From the NCBI RefSeq assembly GCF_900107595.1, contig NZ_FNQF01000002.1:1-64000 (forward strand): 64,000 nt of DNA, read 5' to 3'. The DNA comes from Psychroflexus halocasei (GTDB lineage Bacteria > Bacteroidota > Bacteroidia > Flavobacteriales > Flavobacteriaceae). The notes below the pieces were generated by a model. That model worked only from the letters and a program-made list of their open reading frames with translations. It was not told the origin of the DNA and searched no databases. The translations under genes were made by a program, and so were the position numbers. Positions 18,567 to 29,700 of this stretch are shown here, piece after piece; the stretch's first letter is position 1, and each line of letters starts with the position of its first letter.

Positions 18567-18606
18567 AAGCCTTTGGATTTTAAACTATAATTCAAAGGCT
18601 TTTTTG
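18567..18606 (+). terminator. Rho-independent terminator
   Basis: AAGCCTTTG pairs with CAAAGGCTT around a loop containing a partial inner stem, followed by a T run. It lies 25 bases after the S9 peptidase stop. Confidence 0.8.
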
Positions 18607-18758
18607 TTTACAAAGAGAACTCATTTTTAAAATTATTAATCTTGTTTCATAAATTTTAATTAATTATTGAAAAAGTAAATGTTATAATGCGTTAAAAACA
18701 TTAAATGTTAAAGATATTTTTAAGACTTTAGACGAACCTATTTTAACAACAATAACAC

Positions 18759-21700
18759 ATGAACATAAAGATATTTCGATTACCAACAAACAAGAGTTTC
18801 TTCTTTTATATTTTTATTGCTTGTTTGGTCAGCAACACTTATGCACAAGATAAATCTAAAGAAGTTTCGACTTCGCTTTATCTAACAGGAAATACAGGAA
18901 TTACCAAAAAATCCAAAGCAAATGAAATTCTTGAAGCTATTGTAAAAGCTTCTCAAGAAGATGAAAATGCTGTTTTTGTTGCTTTAGGTAATCAAACCAG
19001 AAAGCATGGTTACCCTGATAATAAAAAGGGTAGAAATGCTGAAGAAAAATTCTTAAAAGAAAACCTCATTTCGGTATTAAAAGATTTTAATGGTCGACGC
19101 ATTTATATTCCAGGAAAACATGAATGGAACAAAAAAGGACATCAAGCACTTGATGATTTAGAGTCTTTTATTCAAGATAATTCAAATAGTGAATTTTGGC
19201 CTAATGATGGATGTCCAATTGAGAGAGAAACTTTAAGTGACGAAGTTGAACTCGTAATGGTTGATTCGCAATGGTATCTCGAAAACTGGGATGATCACCC
19301 CTATGTCAATAACGATTGTGATATTAAAACAAGAGAAGATTTCTTTGCAAAGTTTAAAGATGAGATGAAAGATGAACAAAACAAAACGATTATTGTCGCT
19401 ATTCACCACCCTGTTTTAAGCGCCAGCCGAAAAGGTTTTTTTGGACGAATGGGCGGTTTTTCAAAACAAAATTTCTATGCGCCAGATTTAGATTTCTTAA
19501 ATGGACGATTAGAAACTTTAGCTAGCCAATTTGAAGATGTTATATTTGTATCTGGAAATCACAGAAACCTACAATATTTGAGCGACGATGGTATCCCACA
19601 AATCATTAGTGGTGCCACAGCCAAAACAAAAAAAACAAGACCTGATGAAGAAGATGGCCATTTCGGATCTGATAATTATGGTTTTGTCAAACTCAATGTT
19701 TTTAAAGACGGAAGTTCAGAAGTTTTAATTTATGAATTAAATCAAAATAATGATTCTGAACTTGTTTTTACTAAGCAAATTGGATTAAAAAAGAAAGACC
19801 CTAATGAATTAAATTATCACGATAAATCAGAATTTGGTTCTCATCAAGAAGCTTCAATTTATACAGAAGAAGAAACCGATAAATCAAAAATTTACAAATG
19901 GTTTTGGGGCGATCATTATAGGCAGATTTATAGCAGAAAAATCAATGCTCCAGTTTTATTTCTCGATGATATCGATCCGAGTTTAAGAGCTTACAGAGCT
20001 GGAGGCGGTAGCCAATCTCGTACTTTAAGACTTATTAATGATGATGAACATGAATACAATATTCGTGAACTTAAAAAAAGTGCATTGCGTTTTATTCAAA
20101 CATCAATCAAAGATCACTATGTTGTCAATTACATGAGGAACACCATTGCTGAAGACATTATTCAAGACTTTTACACAACTGCGCATCCATATGCACCTTT
20201 TGCAGTGGGAAGTTTACTTGATGAGATCAATATTTCGCATGCAAACCCGGAAATATTCTATGTACCAAAACAAAAGAAATTAGGTAGATTTAATGACACT
20301 TATGGTGACAAACTTTACATGTTTGAAGAACATGTTGGTGATGAAAACAAATCTTTTGACACATTTGGAAATGCAGATGATATCATCAGTACAAAAGACC
20401 TGTATCTTGAAATACAAGATGATAAAGATGTTAAGGTAGATGAAGACTTATTTATTAGAGCACGACTTTTTGATATGCTAATCGGTGATTGGGACAGACA
20501 TTCAGACCAATGGCGCTGGGCTTTACACGAACAAAATGATGGCACAAAACTATACAAACCAATCCCAAGAGATAGAGATCAAACTTTCCCAAAATACGAT
20601 GGTCCACTGATTAGTGTTTTAAAATTAGGCATTCCATTGTTGCGTAAAATGCAAACTTATAAACCTGAAATCAAAAATATTAAATGGTTAAATTATTCAG
20701 GTCATATACTTGACCAAAGTTTAATCACGCATTCAACTTGGAAAAATTGGGAAGAACAAGCTAAGTTAATACAAAATAAAATCAGCGATGAAGCTATTGA
20801 AAAAGCTTTCAACAATCTTCACCCAGATACACAAGACGAGAGCATTGAGCACATAAAAAGTGTTTTAAAACAACGCCGAGAAAATTTGATGCATATCGCT
20901 AAAGACTACTATAAATTCTTCAGAAAACATGATATTATCACTGCTACGAATGAAGACAATATCATTGAAATTGAAAGACAGAAAGATGGTATAACGCAAA
21001 TCAAAATTTTTGAAGATGATGAATTGATTTTTGATAAAAAATACAATAAAAAAGAAACCAAAGAAATTTGGCTTTACAGTTTAGATGGTGATGATGAAAT
21101 CACCATTTCAGGAAAAGGAAATAAATTAATTCCGCTAAAAATCATGGGGGGTGAAGAGCATGACGTTTACAATTTTGAAAATCCTAAAAAAGCAAAAGTT
21201 TACGACTATAAATCGAAAGACAACACTTATAAAAATGTGTCATCCAAATTTGTAAGCGATTCTTACGACATCAATAATTACAACCCTAATAAGCGTAAAC
21301 AGACAAGTTTTATTCTATTACCTTCGGTTGATTATAGTGGTGACCAAGGAGTTCAACTTGGCCTTCAAACTCAAATCACGCATGATGGTTTAGTTAAAAA
21401 TCCATTTAAAAATTATCATGAAATCACCGCTAATTACATGTTCTTGAGTGATGGTTTAGAGTTAGAATATAGTGGTGAATTTGCTCATCTGTTCTACAAT
21501 TGGAATTTTGGTATCGATGCATATTATTCTAGTGGAAATTATCTAACTAACTTCTTCGGAATCGGGAACAACACAGTTTATAACAAAGATAATGTTGACC
21601 GAGATTTCAACCGTACTAAACTTAAAAAATGGTTACTCTCTCCTTCACTGATTTATAGAAAAAACGATCACTTTAAAAGTCATGTAAAGTTCTTATTTGA

Positions 21701-22352
21701 ATCGAACGAACTTATAGAAAAAGCAAACAGTTTTTCTGAAAACTATTTTTCATCAACAGACGATATTTATGATAATCAACTTTATGCGGGTGCCGAAGTT
21801 GGTGTCAATTATAACACCAAAAGCATGATGATAGCTTTGCCTCGTAGAGGCTTTGATTTGGGTTTAAGAGCTGGGTATTTAAGAACTATTGACAACCAAT
21901 ATAACAATGAGTTTACTTACTTAAATCCAAAAATTTCGTTTGTTTACCCAATTCACGAAAGTGGGGTTGCTAACTTGGCAACAAAAGCAGAAGGTAAATT
22001 TATAATTGGAGACCAATATGAGTATTATCACGCAGCTACTATAGGTGGTAATGAGAGTTTAAGAGGTTTTAGAAATGAACGTTTTATGGGAAAAAGCTCC
22101 TTCTATCAAACAACAGATTTAAGAATTGGTGTTACAAAGTTCAAAACGAATTTTATACCATTGCGTATTGGTGTCTCTGCAGGTTTTGATTATGGTCGCG
22201 TATGGTCAGATTTTGATCAATCAGATAAATGGCATAACTCTTACGGGGGATCTGTTTTTGTCAACGGATTCAATGCTCTGACAGCTAATGTCGGATTTTA
22301 TAAAAGTAAAGAAGACAACAGACTTCTATTCTCATTTGGGTTTAAATTCTAA
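18759..22352 (+). CDS. Outer-membrane protein: degenerate metallophosphoesterase, kinase-like middle region, surface-antigen barrel
   Basis: A 1197-residue exported protein with a signal peptide to about residue 30. Residues 38-340 have the layout of a calcineurin-like phosphoesterase, but the metal-binding motifs are altered: TGNTG (43-47) for GD, LGNQ (76-79) for GDN, GKHE (119-122) for GNHE and SGNHR (265-269) for GHxH; only HHP (216-218) looks intact. Residues 410-610 carry GGGSQS (415-420), a strand with lysines 439-440, GDWDRH (576-581) and PRDRDQ (603-608), reminiscent of secreted FAM20/CotH/HipA-type kinase folds. From about 830 a BamA/TamA-like bacterial surface antigen barrel runs to the final FSFGFKF. 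The first domain is probably catalytically dead; the kinase resemblance is my inference. Confidence 0.8.
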   Translation: MNIKIFRLPTNKSFFFYIFIACLVSNTYAQDKSKEVSTSLYLTGNTGITKKSKANEILEAIVKASQEDENAVFVALGNQTRKHGYPDNKKGRNAEEKFLKENLISVLKDFNGRRIYIPGKHEWNKKGHQALDDLESFIQDNSNSEFWPNDGCPIERETLSDEVELVMVDSQWYLENWDDHPYVNNDCDIKTREDFFAKFKDEMKDEQNKTIIVAIHHPVLSASRKGFFGRMGGFSKQNFYAPDLDFLNGRLETLASQFEDVIFVSGNHRNLQYLSDDGIPQIISGATAKTKKTRPDEEDGHFGSDNYGFVKLNVFKDGSSEVLIYELNQNNDSELVFTKQIGLKKKDPNELNYHDKSEFGSHQEASIYTEEETDKSKIYKWFWGDHYRQIYSRKINAPVLFLDDIDPSLRAYRAGGGSQSRTLRLINDDEHEYNIRELKKSALRFIQTSIKDHYVVNYMRNTIAEDIIQDFYTTAHPYAPFAVGSLLDEINISHANPEIFYVPKQKKLGRFNDTYGDKLYMFEEHVGDENKSFDTFGNADDIISTKDLYLEIQDDKDVKVDEDLFIRARLFDMLIGDWDRHSDQWRWALHEQNDGTKLYKPIPRDRDQTFPKYDGPLISVLKLGIPLLRKMQTYKPEIKNIKWLNYSGHILDQSLITHSTWKNWEEQAKLIQNKISDEAIEKAFNNLHPDTQDESIEHIKSVLKQRRENLMHIAKDYYKFFRKHDIITATNEDNIIEIERQKDGITQIKIFEDDELIFDKKYNKKETKEIWLYSLDGDDEITISGKGNKLIPLKIMGGEEHDVYNFENPKKAKVYDYKSKDNTYKNVSSKFVSDSYDINNYNPNKRKQTSFILLPSVDYSGDQGVQLGLQTQITHDGLVKNPFKNYHEITANYMFLSDGLELEYSGEFAHLFYNWNFGIDAYYSSGNYLTNFFGIGNNTVYNKDNVDRDFNRTKLKKWLLSPSLIYRKNDHFKSHVKFLFESNELIEKANSFSENYFSSTDDIYDNQLYAGAEVGVNYNTKSMMIALPRRGFDLGLRAGYLRTIDNQYNNEFTYLNPKISFVYPIHESGVANLATKAEGKFIIGDQYEYYHAATIGGNESLRGFRNERFMGKSSFYQTTDLRIGVTKFKTNFIPLRIGVSAGFDYGRVWSDFDQSDKWHNSYGGSVFVNGFNALTANVGFYKSKEDNRLLFSFGFKF

Positions 22353-22530
22353 GGTTAATCAACTTAATTTAATTAATTAAGAAATAATTTTGCATTTAAG
22401 CTAAAATATTATGAAAATTGATAATAATTTGATACTTTAGTTTATTCAAGTGAGAAGTTTAGTATTGTGAGTTTTATTAAACTTTGATTTAGCTTAACCC
22501 AACCATAATAACTCAATTTAGTTTTAGTTA

Positions 22531-22566
22531 AAACCTTCGTCATTCAATTGAATGATCGAAGGTTTT

Positions 22567-22567
<1 letters not shown>
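22531..22567. terminator. Bidirectional terminator
   Basis: AAACCTTCG pairs with CGAAGGTTT around a self-complementary middle (TCATTCAATTGAATGA), with T/A runs on both sides. It serves the convergent outer-membrane protein gene and ligA; the ligA stop overlaps its edge. Confidence 0.8.
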
Positions 22568-24576
<2,009 letters not shown>

Positions 24577-24617
24577 TTAACGGCATGTAAATTTAAAAAT
24601 ATTGATGACTTTTTAGC

Positions 24618-25469
24618 TTATTTCTGCACTTTCATAAAGCGATCATTTCCTCTGAAATCTTTTTTTAATTCAATTTGTGAAAAGCCTATTACTCTCAACA
24701 TTTCCTCTGTTTCTTTTGCTAAATACTGATTGATTTCAAAATAAATCACCGGATTATTTTTCTCTTCTAAAGCTAGTTCAGCGATTTTCTGATAAAATAG
24801 AAGCGGATGATTATCATTGACGAAAAGTGCTAAATGCGGTTCATTATCCAAAACATTATTTTGCATCTCAACCTTTTCTAAATTTCTTACATAAGGCGGG
24901 TTAGAAACAATCACATCAACTTCTGTCGGTAATTGTTTTGCGTTTAAAATATCTTGCTGATAAAAAGTGATTGATGCATCTAACATCATCGCATTATGTT
25001 TAGCTACTGACAAGGCTTCTTGAGAAATATCAAGAGAAAAAACCTTTGCTTTTGTTAAGTGTTTTGATAAAATAATCGGAATACAACCACTTCCCGTTCC
25101 AATATCTAAAATATTGATTCCATCAGCTTGATGAAGATCAGCAATCATCCATTCGATGAGTTCTTCAGTTTCAGGACGCGGAATTAACACATCTGAATTC
25201 ACCTGAAATTTTTCACCAAAAAACTCAGCATAACCTAAAATATGTTGAATTGGAACTTGTTTTAATAATTGTTCAAATTTCTGTTCAAAATCACTTGATA
25301 TTTCTTCAGAAACTTCAATTTCATTCTTTAAGTAATGATCAATTTTTGAAATTTCTAAAACATCTTCAGCCAACCAATGATAGAGCGATTCAGCTTCATC
25401 GCTTTCGTAAATAGATGATAACTGGCTTATTTTCTCTTGTTTAAAATCTTTTAAAATGATTTTCTTCAT
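24618..25469 (-). CDS. prmC: Release factor glutamine methyltransferase
   Basis: A 283-residue SAM-dependent methyltransferase that modifies the GGQ glutamine of peptide release factors. An N-terminal helical domain (to about 90) is followed by the SAM-binding motif LDIGTGSGCIPI and the catalytic NPPY motif at 190-193 (VIVSNPPYVRN). IPRPETEEL is typical of PrmC. I start it at the ATG at 25469; a longer frame would run into the neighbouring acetyltransferase gene without homologous content. It begins two bases after that gene's stop, so both are cotranscribed. Confidence 0.93.
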   Translation of the reverse strand: MKKIILKDFKQEKISQLSSIYESDEAESLYHWLAEDVLEISKIDHYLKNEIEVSEEISSDFEQKFEQLLKQVPIQHILGYAEFFGEKFQVNSDVLIPRPETEELIEWMIADLHQADGINILDIGTGSGCIPIILSKHLTKAKVFSLDISQEALSVAKHNAMMLDASITFYQQDILNAKQLPTEVDVIVSNPPYVRNLEKVEMQNNVLDNEPHLALFVNDNHPLLFYQKIAELALEEKNNPVIYFEINQYLAKETEEMLRVIGFSQIELKKDFRGNDRFMKVQK

Positions 25470-25470
25470 C

Positions 25471-25956
25471 CTATAATTTTTTGAGCATCCATACAGTGCA
25501 AGCATGATGTCCAGTACTTCCCAAACGATAATCGATGTATTCAAACCCTGAGCGTTGATATAGTTTTTGAGCTGCTTTCATCCATGGTAAAGTTTCGATG
25601 TAGCAAAACTTAAAATCATTTTCTTTAGCAAAATCCAAACATGTTTGCATCATTTGAGCGCCTAAACCACGACCTCTCACCTCTGGCTTAAAATACATTT
25701 TCTGTAATTCGCAAACATCATCTTCACCACCTTCTAATGTCGAAATACCGACTGAACCTTTAATTTGATTATTTTCAAGTAAAACGAAATATTCGCTTCG
25801 CTTTTTATCGTAAGTTTCAAACATTTCGTCTAAGCTTTTGTCGGCATAAGCTGTACCTTCTTGTGGTGCATTTTGCTCGATTAAAACCTCACGGATCATC
25901 TTAGCAACATCAGGATTGTCCTTTTTCTGAATTGGTCTAATTTCTATGGAATTCAT
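25471..25956 (-). CDS. GNAT family N-acetyltransferase
   Basis: A 161-residue GCN5-related acetyltransferase. The acetyl-CoA loop is visible as VRGRGLGAQMMQTCL (Q/RxxGxG/A pattern) after the strand LQKMYFKPEV, and the C-terminal half has ENDFKFCYIETLPWMKAAQKLYQRSGFEY, with the usual splayed strand and AxxLYxxxGF. The acceptor substrate is unknown. Its start is divergent from ribD by 25 bases, and it is the first gene of a minus-strand unit with prmC. Confidence 0.87.
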   Translation of the reverse strand: MNSIEIRPIQKKDNPDVAKMIREVLIEQNAPQEGTAYADKSLDEMFETYDKKRSEYFVLLENNQIKGSVGISTLEGGEDDVCELQKMYFKPEVRGRGLGAQMMQTCLDFAKENDFKFCYIETLPWMKAAQKLYQRSGFEYIDYRLGSTGHHACTVWMLKKL

Positions 25957-25981
25957 TCAAATATAATTCTATTTTTGTGAT

Positions 25982-27019
25982 GTGAATATACATGAAAAAT
26001 ACATGTCGCGTTGCATACAACTTGCAAAAAAAGGCTTAGGTTCTACCTATCCAAATCCGCTTGTTGGCTGCGTTATTGTGCACAAAAATAAGATTATTGG
26101 TGAAGGCTGGCACGAAAAAGCTGGTGAAGCGCATGCAGAAGTTCGTGCAATTGCATCTGTTAAAAACCATGAGCTACTCAAAGAATCTCAAATATATGTG
26201 AGTCTTGAACCTTGTAGCCATTATGGCAAAACACCGCCTTGTGCAAATTTAATTATCGATAAAAAAATACCTGAAATCATTATCGGCGCTGTTGATCCTT
26301 TTGCTGAAGTTTCAGGAAATGGGATTAAAAAACTTTTTGAAGCTGGCAGAAAAGTCAGAGTTGGCGTTTTAGAAAAAGAATGTCTTGATTTAAATAAACG
26401 TTTCAATACTTTTCATCAGAAAAAAAGACCTTATATTATTCTAAAGTGGGCAGAAACACCTGATAGCTTTGTCGCGCCCAAAACGCAAGATGGAATTTTT
26501 TGGATCAGCAATCCTTATTCAAAACAGATGGTTCATAAATGGCGTAGCGAAGAGGTTGCCATTATAGTTGGCACAAATACAGCCTTAAAGGATAATCCAC
26601 AACTCAACACAAGGAGTTGGTCAGGAAAATCGCCAATAAGAATAGTGATTGACAAAAATTTGAAATTAACTGAAGACTTACATTTATTTGATGCTTCTGT
26701 TCAAACCTATATTTTTCATCATCTTGAATTAAATGCTAAAGACAAAAAAAATCTGAATTATATCGGTATTGATTTTAGTAAGAACGTTTTAAATCAATTG
26801 ATGGAAAAATTGTATCAACTTAAAATTCAGTCTGTTATTATAGAAGGTGGCTCACAAACTTTACAAAGCTTTATTGATCAAAACTTATGGGATGAAGCAC
26901 GCGTGTTTACGGGTCAAAACAAATTAAATAATGGCATAAAAGCACCGAAATTTGACTTTACACCAATCTTAACTGAAAAAATTTCAACTGACATTTTTAA
27001 AACATATAGAAATGATTAA
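25982..27019 (+). CDS. ribD: Bifunctional riboflavin biosynthesis deaminase/reductase
   Basis: A 345-residue two-domain enzyme for the second and third steps of riboflavin synthesis. The deaminase domain (1-145) has zinc ligands in HAEVRAI and PCSHYGKTPPC, with TYPNPLVGCVIV before. The reductase domain follows, including KWAETPDSFVA and the cofactor/substrate loop VIIEGGSQTLQ. The GTG start at 25982 gives MNIHEKYMSRC, matching the family N-terminus; the first ATG is seven codons later and would remove it. No FMN riboswitch fits in the 25-base gap upstream. It overlaps the HAD gene by 8 bases. Confidence 0.94.
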   Translation: MNIHEKYMSRCIQLAKKGLGSTYPNPLVGCVIVHKNKIIGEGWHEKAGEAHAEVRAIASVKNHELLKESQIYVSLEPCSHYGKTPPCANLIIDKKIPEIIIGAVDPFAEVSGNGIKKLFEAGRKVRVGVLEKECLDLNKRFNTFHQKKRPYIILKWAETPDSFVAPKTQDGIFWISNPYSKQMVHKWRSEEVAIIVGTNTALKDNPQLNTRSWSGKSPIRIVIDKNLKLTEDLHLFDASVQTYIFHHLELNAKDKKNLNYIGIDFSKNVLNQLMEKLYQLKIQSVIIEGGSQTLQSFIDQNLWDEARVFTGQNKLNNGIKAPKFDFTPILTEKISTDIFKTYRND

Positions 27020-27620
27020 AACCTTAGTTTTTGATTTTGGTGACGTCTTTTTAAATCTTGATAAAAAAGCAACAGCTTTGAATTTAGCTAAATTCGATCT
27101 TTTAAATTTTACTCCTGAAATGTGGGAGATCAATAAAAAGTATGAAAAAGGCTTAATTTCAACTGAAAGCTTTATCGATTTTTATATAGAAGAAAAAGAA
27201 GATCTAACAGAGGAAAGCTTTGTTAATGCCTGGAATTCGATTTTAATCAATTTCCCAGAGCATCGTTTAGATTTTATTCAGAATCTCAAGAAAAAACAAG
27301 AATATAAACTCATTTTACTTAGCAATACAAACGATTTACACATTAAATGGGTTGAAGAAAACATTCCTGAATATCCTGAATTTAAAGCTTGTTTTGATCA
27401 GTTTTATTTATCACATGAAATCAATTACAGAAAACCAGATACTGAAATTTTTCAATTTGTTTTAGAAGAAAATAACTTGATAGCGGAAGAAACATTTTTT
27501 GTAGATGATACAGAAGAACATACAATTTCTGCCTCAAAATTGGGCTTAAAAGTCTGGCATTTAGATCCAAATAAAGACGACATCATTGAATTATTCAACA
27601 AAAAATCAGACTTATTTTGA
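27012..27620 (+). CDS. HAD-superfamily hydrolase
   Basis: A 202-residue HAD phosphatase-like protein. Motif I reads FDFGDVFLNLD: the first Asp is the nucleophile position, but the second Asp of DxD is replaced by Gly-Asp as in YihX-type enzymes. Motif II is LLSNTND, motif III KPDTEIF and motif IV FVDDTEEH. Relatives dephosphorylate sugar phosphates or nucleotides; the substrate here is unknown. It lies in a tight plus-strand cluster with ribD, an EamA transporter and a YigZ-like gene, and could supply the missing phosphatase step of riboflavin synthesis, which is inference from position. Confidence 0.85.
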   Translation: MIKTLVFDFGDVFLNLDKKATALNLAKFDLLNFTPEMWEINKKYEKGLISTESFIDFYIEEKEDLTEESFVNAWNSILINFPEHRLDFIQNLKKKQEYKLILLSNTNDLHIKWVEENIPEYPEFKACFDQFYLSHEINYRKPDTEIFQFVLEENNLIAEETFFVDDTEEHTISASKLGLKVWHLDPNKDDIIELFNKKSDLF

Positions 27621-28492
27621 TATATCTTTTACTCAGCATCCTCTCCTCTACTTTAATTTATGTGGTTTTTAAATTACTTGAAAAACATAATATTTACAGG
27701 CTTCACGCACTCATATTTAACTATCTTATTGCTTTTGTTTTAGGCATTAGCATGCAAAGTGATTTACAATTTTCAGATATTTTAGAAATTCCGAGCAATG
27801 ATTGGTTTTACGGAGCAGTTGGATTGGGTATCATGTTTATAACAATTTTTAACTTCATGGTGATTACAACACAAAAAAGCGGTTTATCTGTCGTTTCGGT
27901 TGCCAGCAAAATGAGTTTAGCAATACCTGTCATTTTTGTAATATTTTATTATGATGAGTCATTAAATACAATGAAAATCTTTGGTATTTTGTTAGCCTTA
28001 GTGTCTGTTTATCTTGTTTCTATAAAAACAAAAAAAGGCATCAAAATTGATAAAAAGAATTTGATTTATCCAGCCATTGTCTTTATTGGAAGCGGAATTA
28101 TTGAAAGCGGCATCAAGTTTTTTGAAAATGATTATATCAAAGAAAGTGATATCGCTATTTTTTCAGCAAGCCTTTTTTTATGTGCCATGACAACTGGTTT
28201 GATCGCATTAACAATGACTAGAAAGAACAGAACGACACCGATTAAACTTAAAGCTGTTATAGGCGGATTTTGTTTAGGAATACCCAATTATTTTTCCATC
28301 TATTTTTTCATCAATGCATTGCGCATAGAGTCTTTAAGCGATTCCGCAGTATTTATTTTAAACAGTGTTAGCATCGTTTTGCTCTCAACATTAATCGGCA
28401 TTTTTATATTTGGTGAAAAATTAATTCCTAAAAATTGGATTGGAATTGCCACAGCGATTGTAAGTTTAGTACTGATTAGTTTATATAATTAA
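27617..28492 (+). CDS. DMT/EamA-family membrane transporter
   Basis: A 291-residue integral membrane protein with about ten hydrophobic helices arranged as two EamA-like halves, and a conserved-looking end ILNSVSIVLLSTLIGIFIFGEKL followed by a final helix. The start is a TTG overlapping the upstream stop by 4 bases (TTGA); there is no ATG near the first helix. The substrate is not identifiable. Tight linkage to ribD and the HAD gene suggests cotranscription but need not indicate related function. Confidence 0.82.
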   Translation: MIYLLLSILSSTLIYVVFKLLEKHNIYRLHALIFNYLIAFVLGISMQSDLQFSDILEIPSNDWFYGAVGLGIMFITIFNFMVITTQKSGLSVVSVASKMSLAIPVIFVIFYYDESLNTMKIFGILLALVSVYLVSIKTKKGIKIDKKNLIYPAIVFIGSGIIESGIKFFENDYIKESDIAIFSASLFLCAMTTGLIALTMTRKNRTTPIKLKAVIGGFCLGIPNYFSIYFFINALRIESLSDSAVFILNSVSIVLLSTLIGIFIFGEKLIPKNWIGIATAIVSLVLISLYN

Positions 28493-28502
28493 AGAAAAAT
28501 TT

Positions 28503-29120
28503 ATGGAAGCAGATGCTTTTAACACGATTGATGAAGAAAGTCCTGAAATTCTTTACAAAATAAAATCAAGCAAATTTTTTGCAACAGCTTTTCCTGTCAA
28601 AACAGAAGAAGATGTCGAAAGTGCTATTCAAAAATTAAGAAAAAAACATCACAAAGCGCGTCATTTCTGCTATGCTTGGCAACTTGGTCAAAATTATGAA
28701 CATTATCGTGCCAATGATGATGGCGAACCTTCTAACTCAGCAGGAATGCCAATATATGGACAATTACAAGCTTATGACGTGACAAATATATTAGTTGTGG
28801 TTGTGCGTTATTTTGGTGGAACAAAATTAGGTGTTGGCGGATTAATTTCCGCATATAAAACTGCGGCTCAAATGGCTTTGGATGAAAGTAAAATCATCAA
28901 AAAACTGATTACAAAATCTATTTTCGTGAATTGTAATTATGATATGATGGACCAAGTGATGCGATTAACAAATGACTTAAATCTTAAAATAGTTTCACAA
29001 AACTTAGAATTAGATTGCAATTTTGAAATTGAAATTCGCAAAAATAAATATGATGAATATTACGAAAAATTCAATCAAATTTATGGGTTAAAAGTCAGCC
29101 AAAAACCACCTAAAAGTTAA
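28503..29120 (+). CDS. YigZ/IMPACT-family protein
   Basis: A 205-residue protein of the UPF0029 (Impact) family. The signature block is complete: HHKARHFCYAWQLG, DDGEPSNSAGMPI and VVVVRYFGGTKLGVGGLI. A smaller C-terminal ferredoxin-like region follows (from about 135). Function is not firmly known; eukaryotic Impact affects translation control through GCN1. It is the last gene of the ribD cluster, 10 bases after the transporter, and its end overlaps the convergent thioesterase gene by 4 bases. Confidence 0.9.
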   Translation: MEADAFNTIDEESPEILYKIKSSKFFATAFPVKTEEDVESAIQKLRKKHHKARHFCYAWQLGQNYEHYRANDDGEPSNSAGMPIYGQLQAYDVTNILVVVVRYFGGTKLGVGGLISAYKTAAQMALDESKIIKKLITKSIFVNCNYDMMDQVMRLTNDLNLKIVSQNLELDCNFEIEIRKNKYDEYYEKFNQIYGLKVSQKPPKS

Positions 29121-29518
29121 TCAGAAAGCAAGTCTAAAATTGATTGCGGACAACGCATTGGCCTTCTTGACTCAGAACTAACAAAAGCGTGTACGGTTTT
29201 ACCTTCAGTCAAGAGTTCATTTTTTGCATTATAAATATAATAATCAAATGAAATTTTAACATTTGGTAATTCTTTTAAAAAAGTTTTTACCAGAAGTTGA
29301 TCACCAAAAGTTGCTGGTTTTTTATATTTAACTTCTAAACTTACCAGCGGCAGCATAACACCTTCTTTTTCAAGCTTATCGTAGTGCATACCTTGCTTTC
29401 GGAGCCAATCAACTCTGGCTTGTTCAAAATAAATAGCATAGTTTGAATGATGTACAATTTGCATTTGATCCGTTTCAGCATAGCGGACTTCTATTGGAGT
29501 TTGTGTTTCTTTTAACAT
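29117..29518 (-). CDS. YbgC-like acyl-CoA thioesterase (hot-dog fold)
   Basis: A 133-residue single hot-dog domain protein. The N-terminal motif VRYAETDQMQIVHHSNYAIYFEQAR contains the catalytic Asp (ETDQ) and the following helix of 4-hydroxybenzoyl-CoA thioesterase-like enzymes. It hydrolyses short or medium acyl-CoA thioesters in the cytoplasm. The protein has the usual family length with no additions. It is divergent from dnaA across a 182-base gap. Confidence 0.9.
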   Translation of the reverse strand: MLKETQTPIEVRYAETDQMQIVHHSNYAIYFEQARVDWLRKQGMHYDKLEKEGVMLPLVSLEVKYKKPATFGDQLLVKTFLKELPNVKISFDYYIYNAKNELLTEGKTVHAFVSSESRRPMRCPQSILDLLSD

Positions 29519-29700
29519 TTCAAGGGCTTGTCAATTTTAAAATAATTTTACGATAAATAATTCGTTTATAGTATAAGGATTTTTTCTAATTTAAACACGT
29601 AAAATTCATTTTTTTATTAAGTATTTTGTTTACATATTTGTCATCTCAAAATTAGTTTATTGAGGTCGATTTAATAACCTTTAAATTCAAGTTTAATTCA

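Noticed and set aside
25470-25544. Upstream extension of prmC to 25544
   Set aside because: The extra 25 codons lie inside the acetyltransferase gene and do not resemble a PrmC N-terminus; the ATG at 25469 fits.
25957-25981. FMN riboswitch before ribD
   Set aside because: Only 25 bases separate ribD from the divergent gene, too short for the aptamer.
29519-29700. Replication origin beside dnaA
   Set aside because: I see no clustered TTATCCACA-like boxes and no dnaN, and in Bacteroidetes dnaA is often away from the origin.
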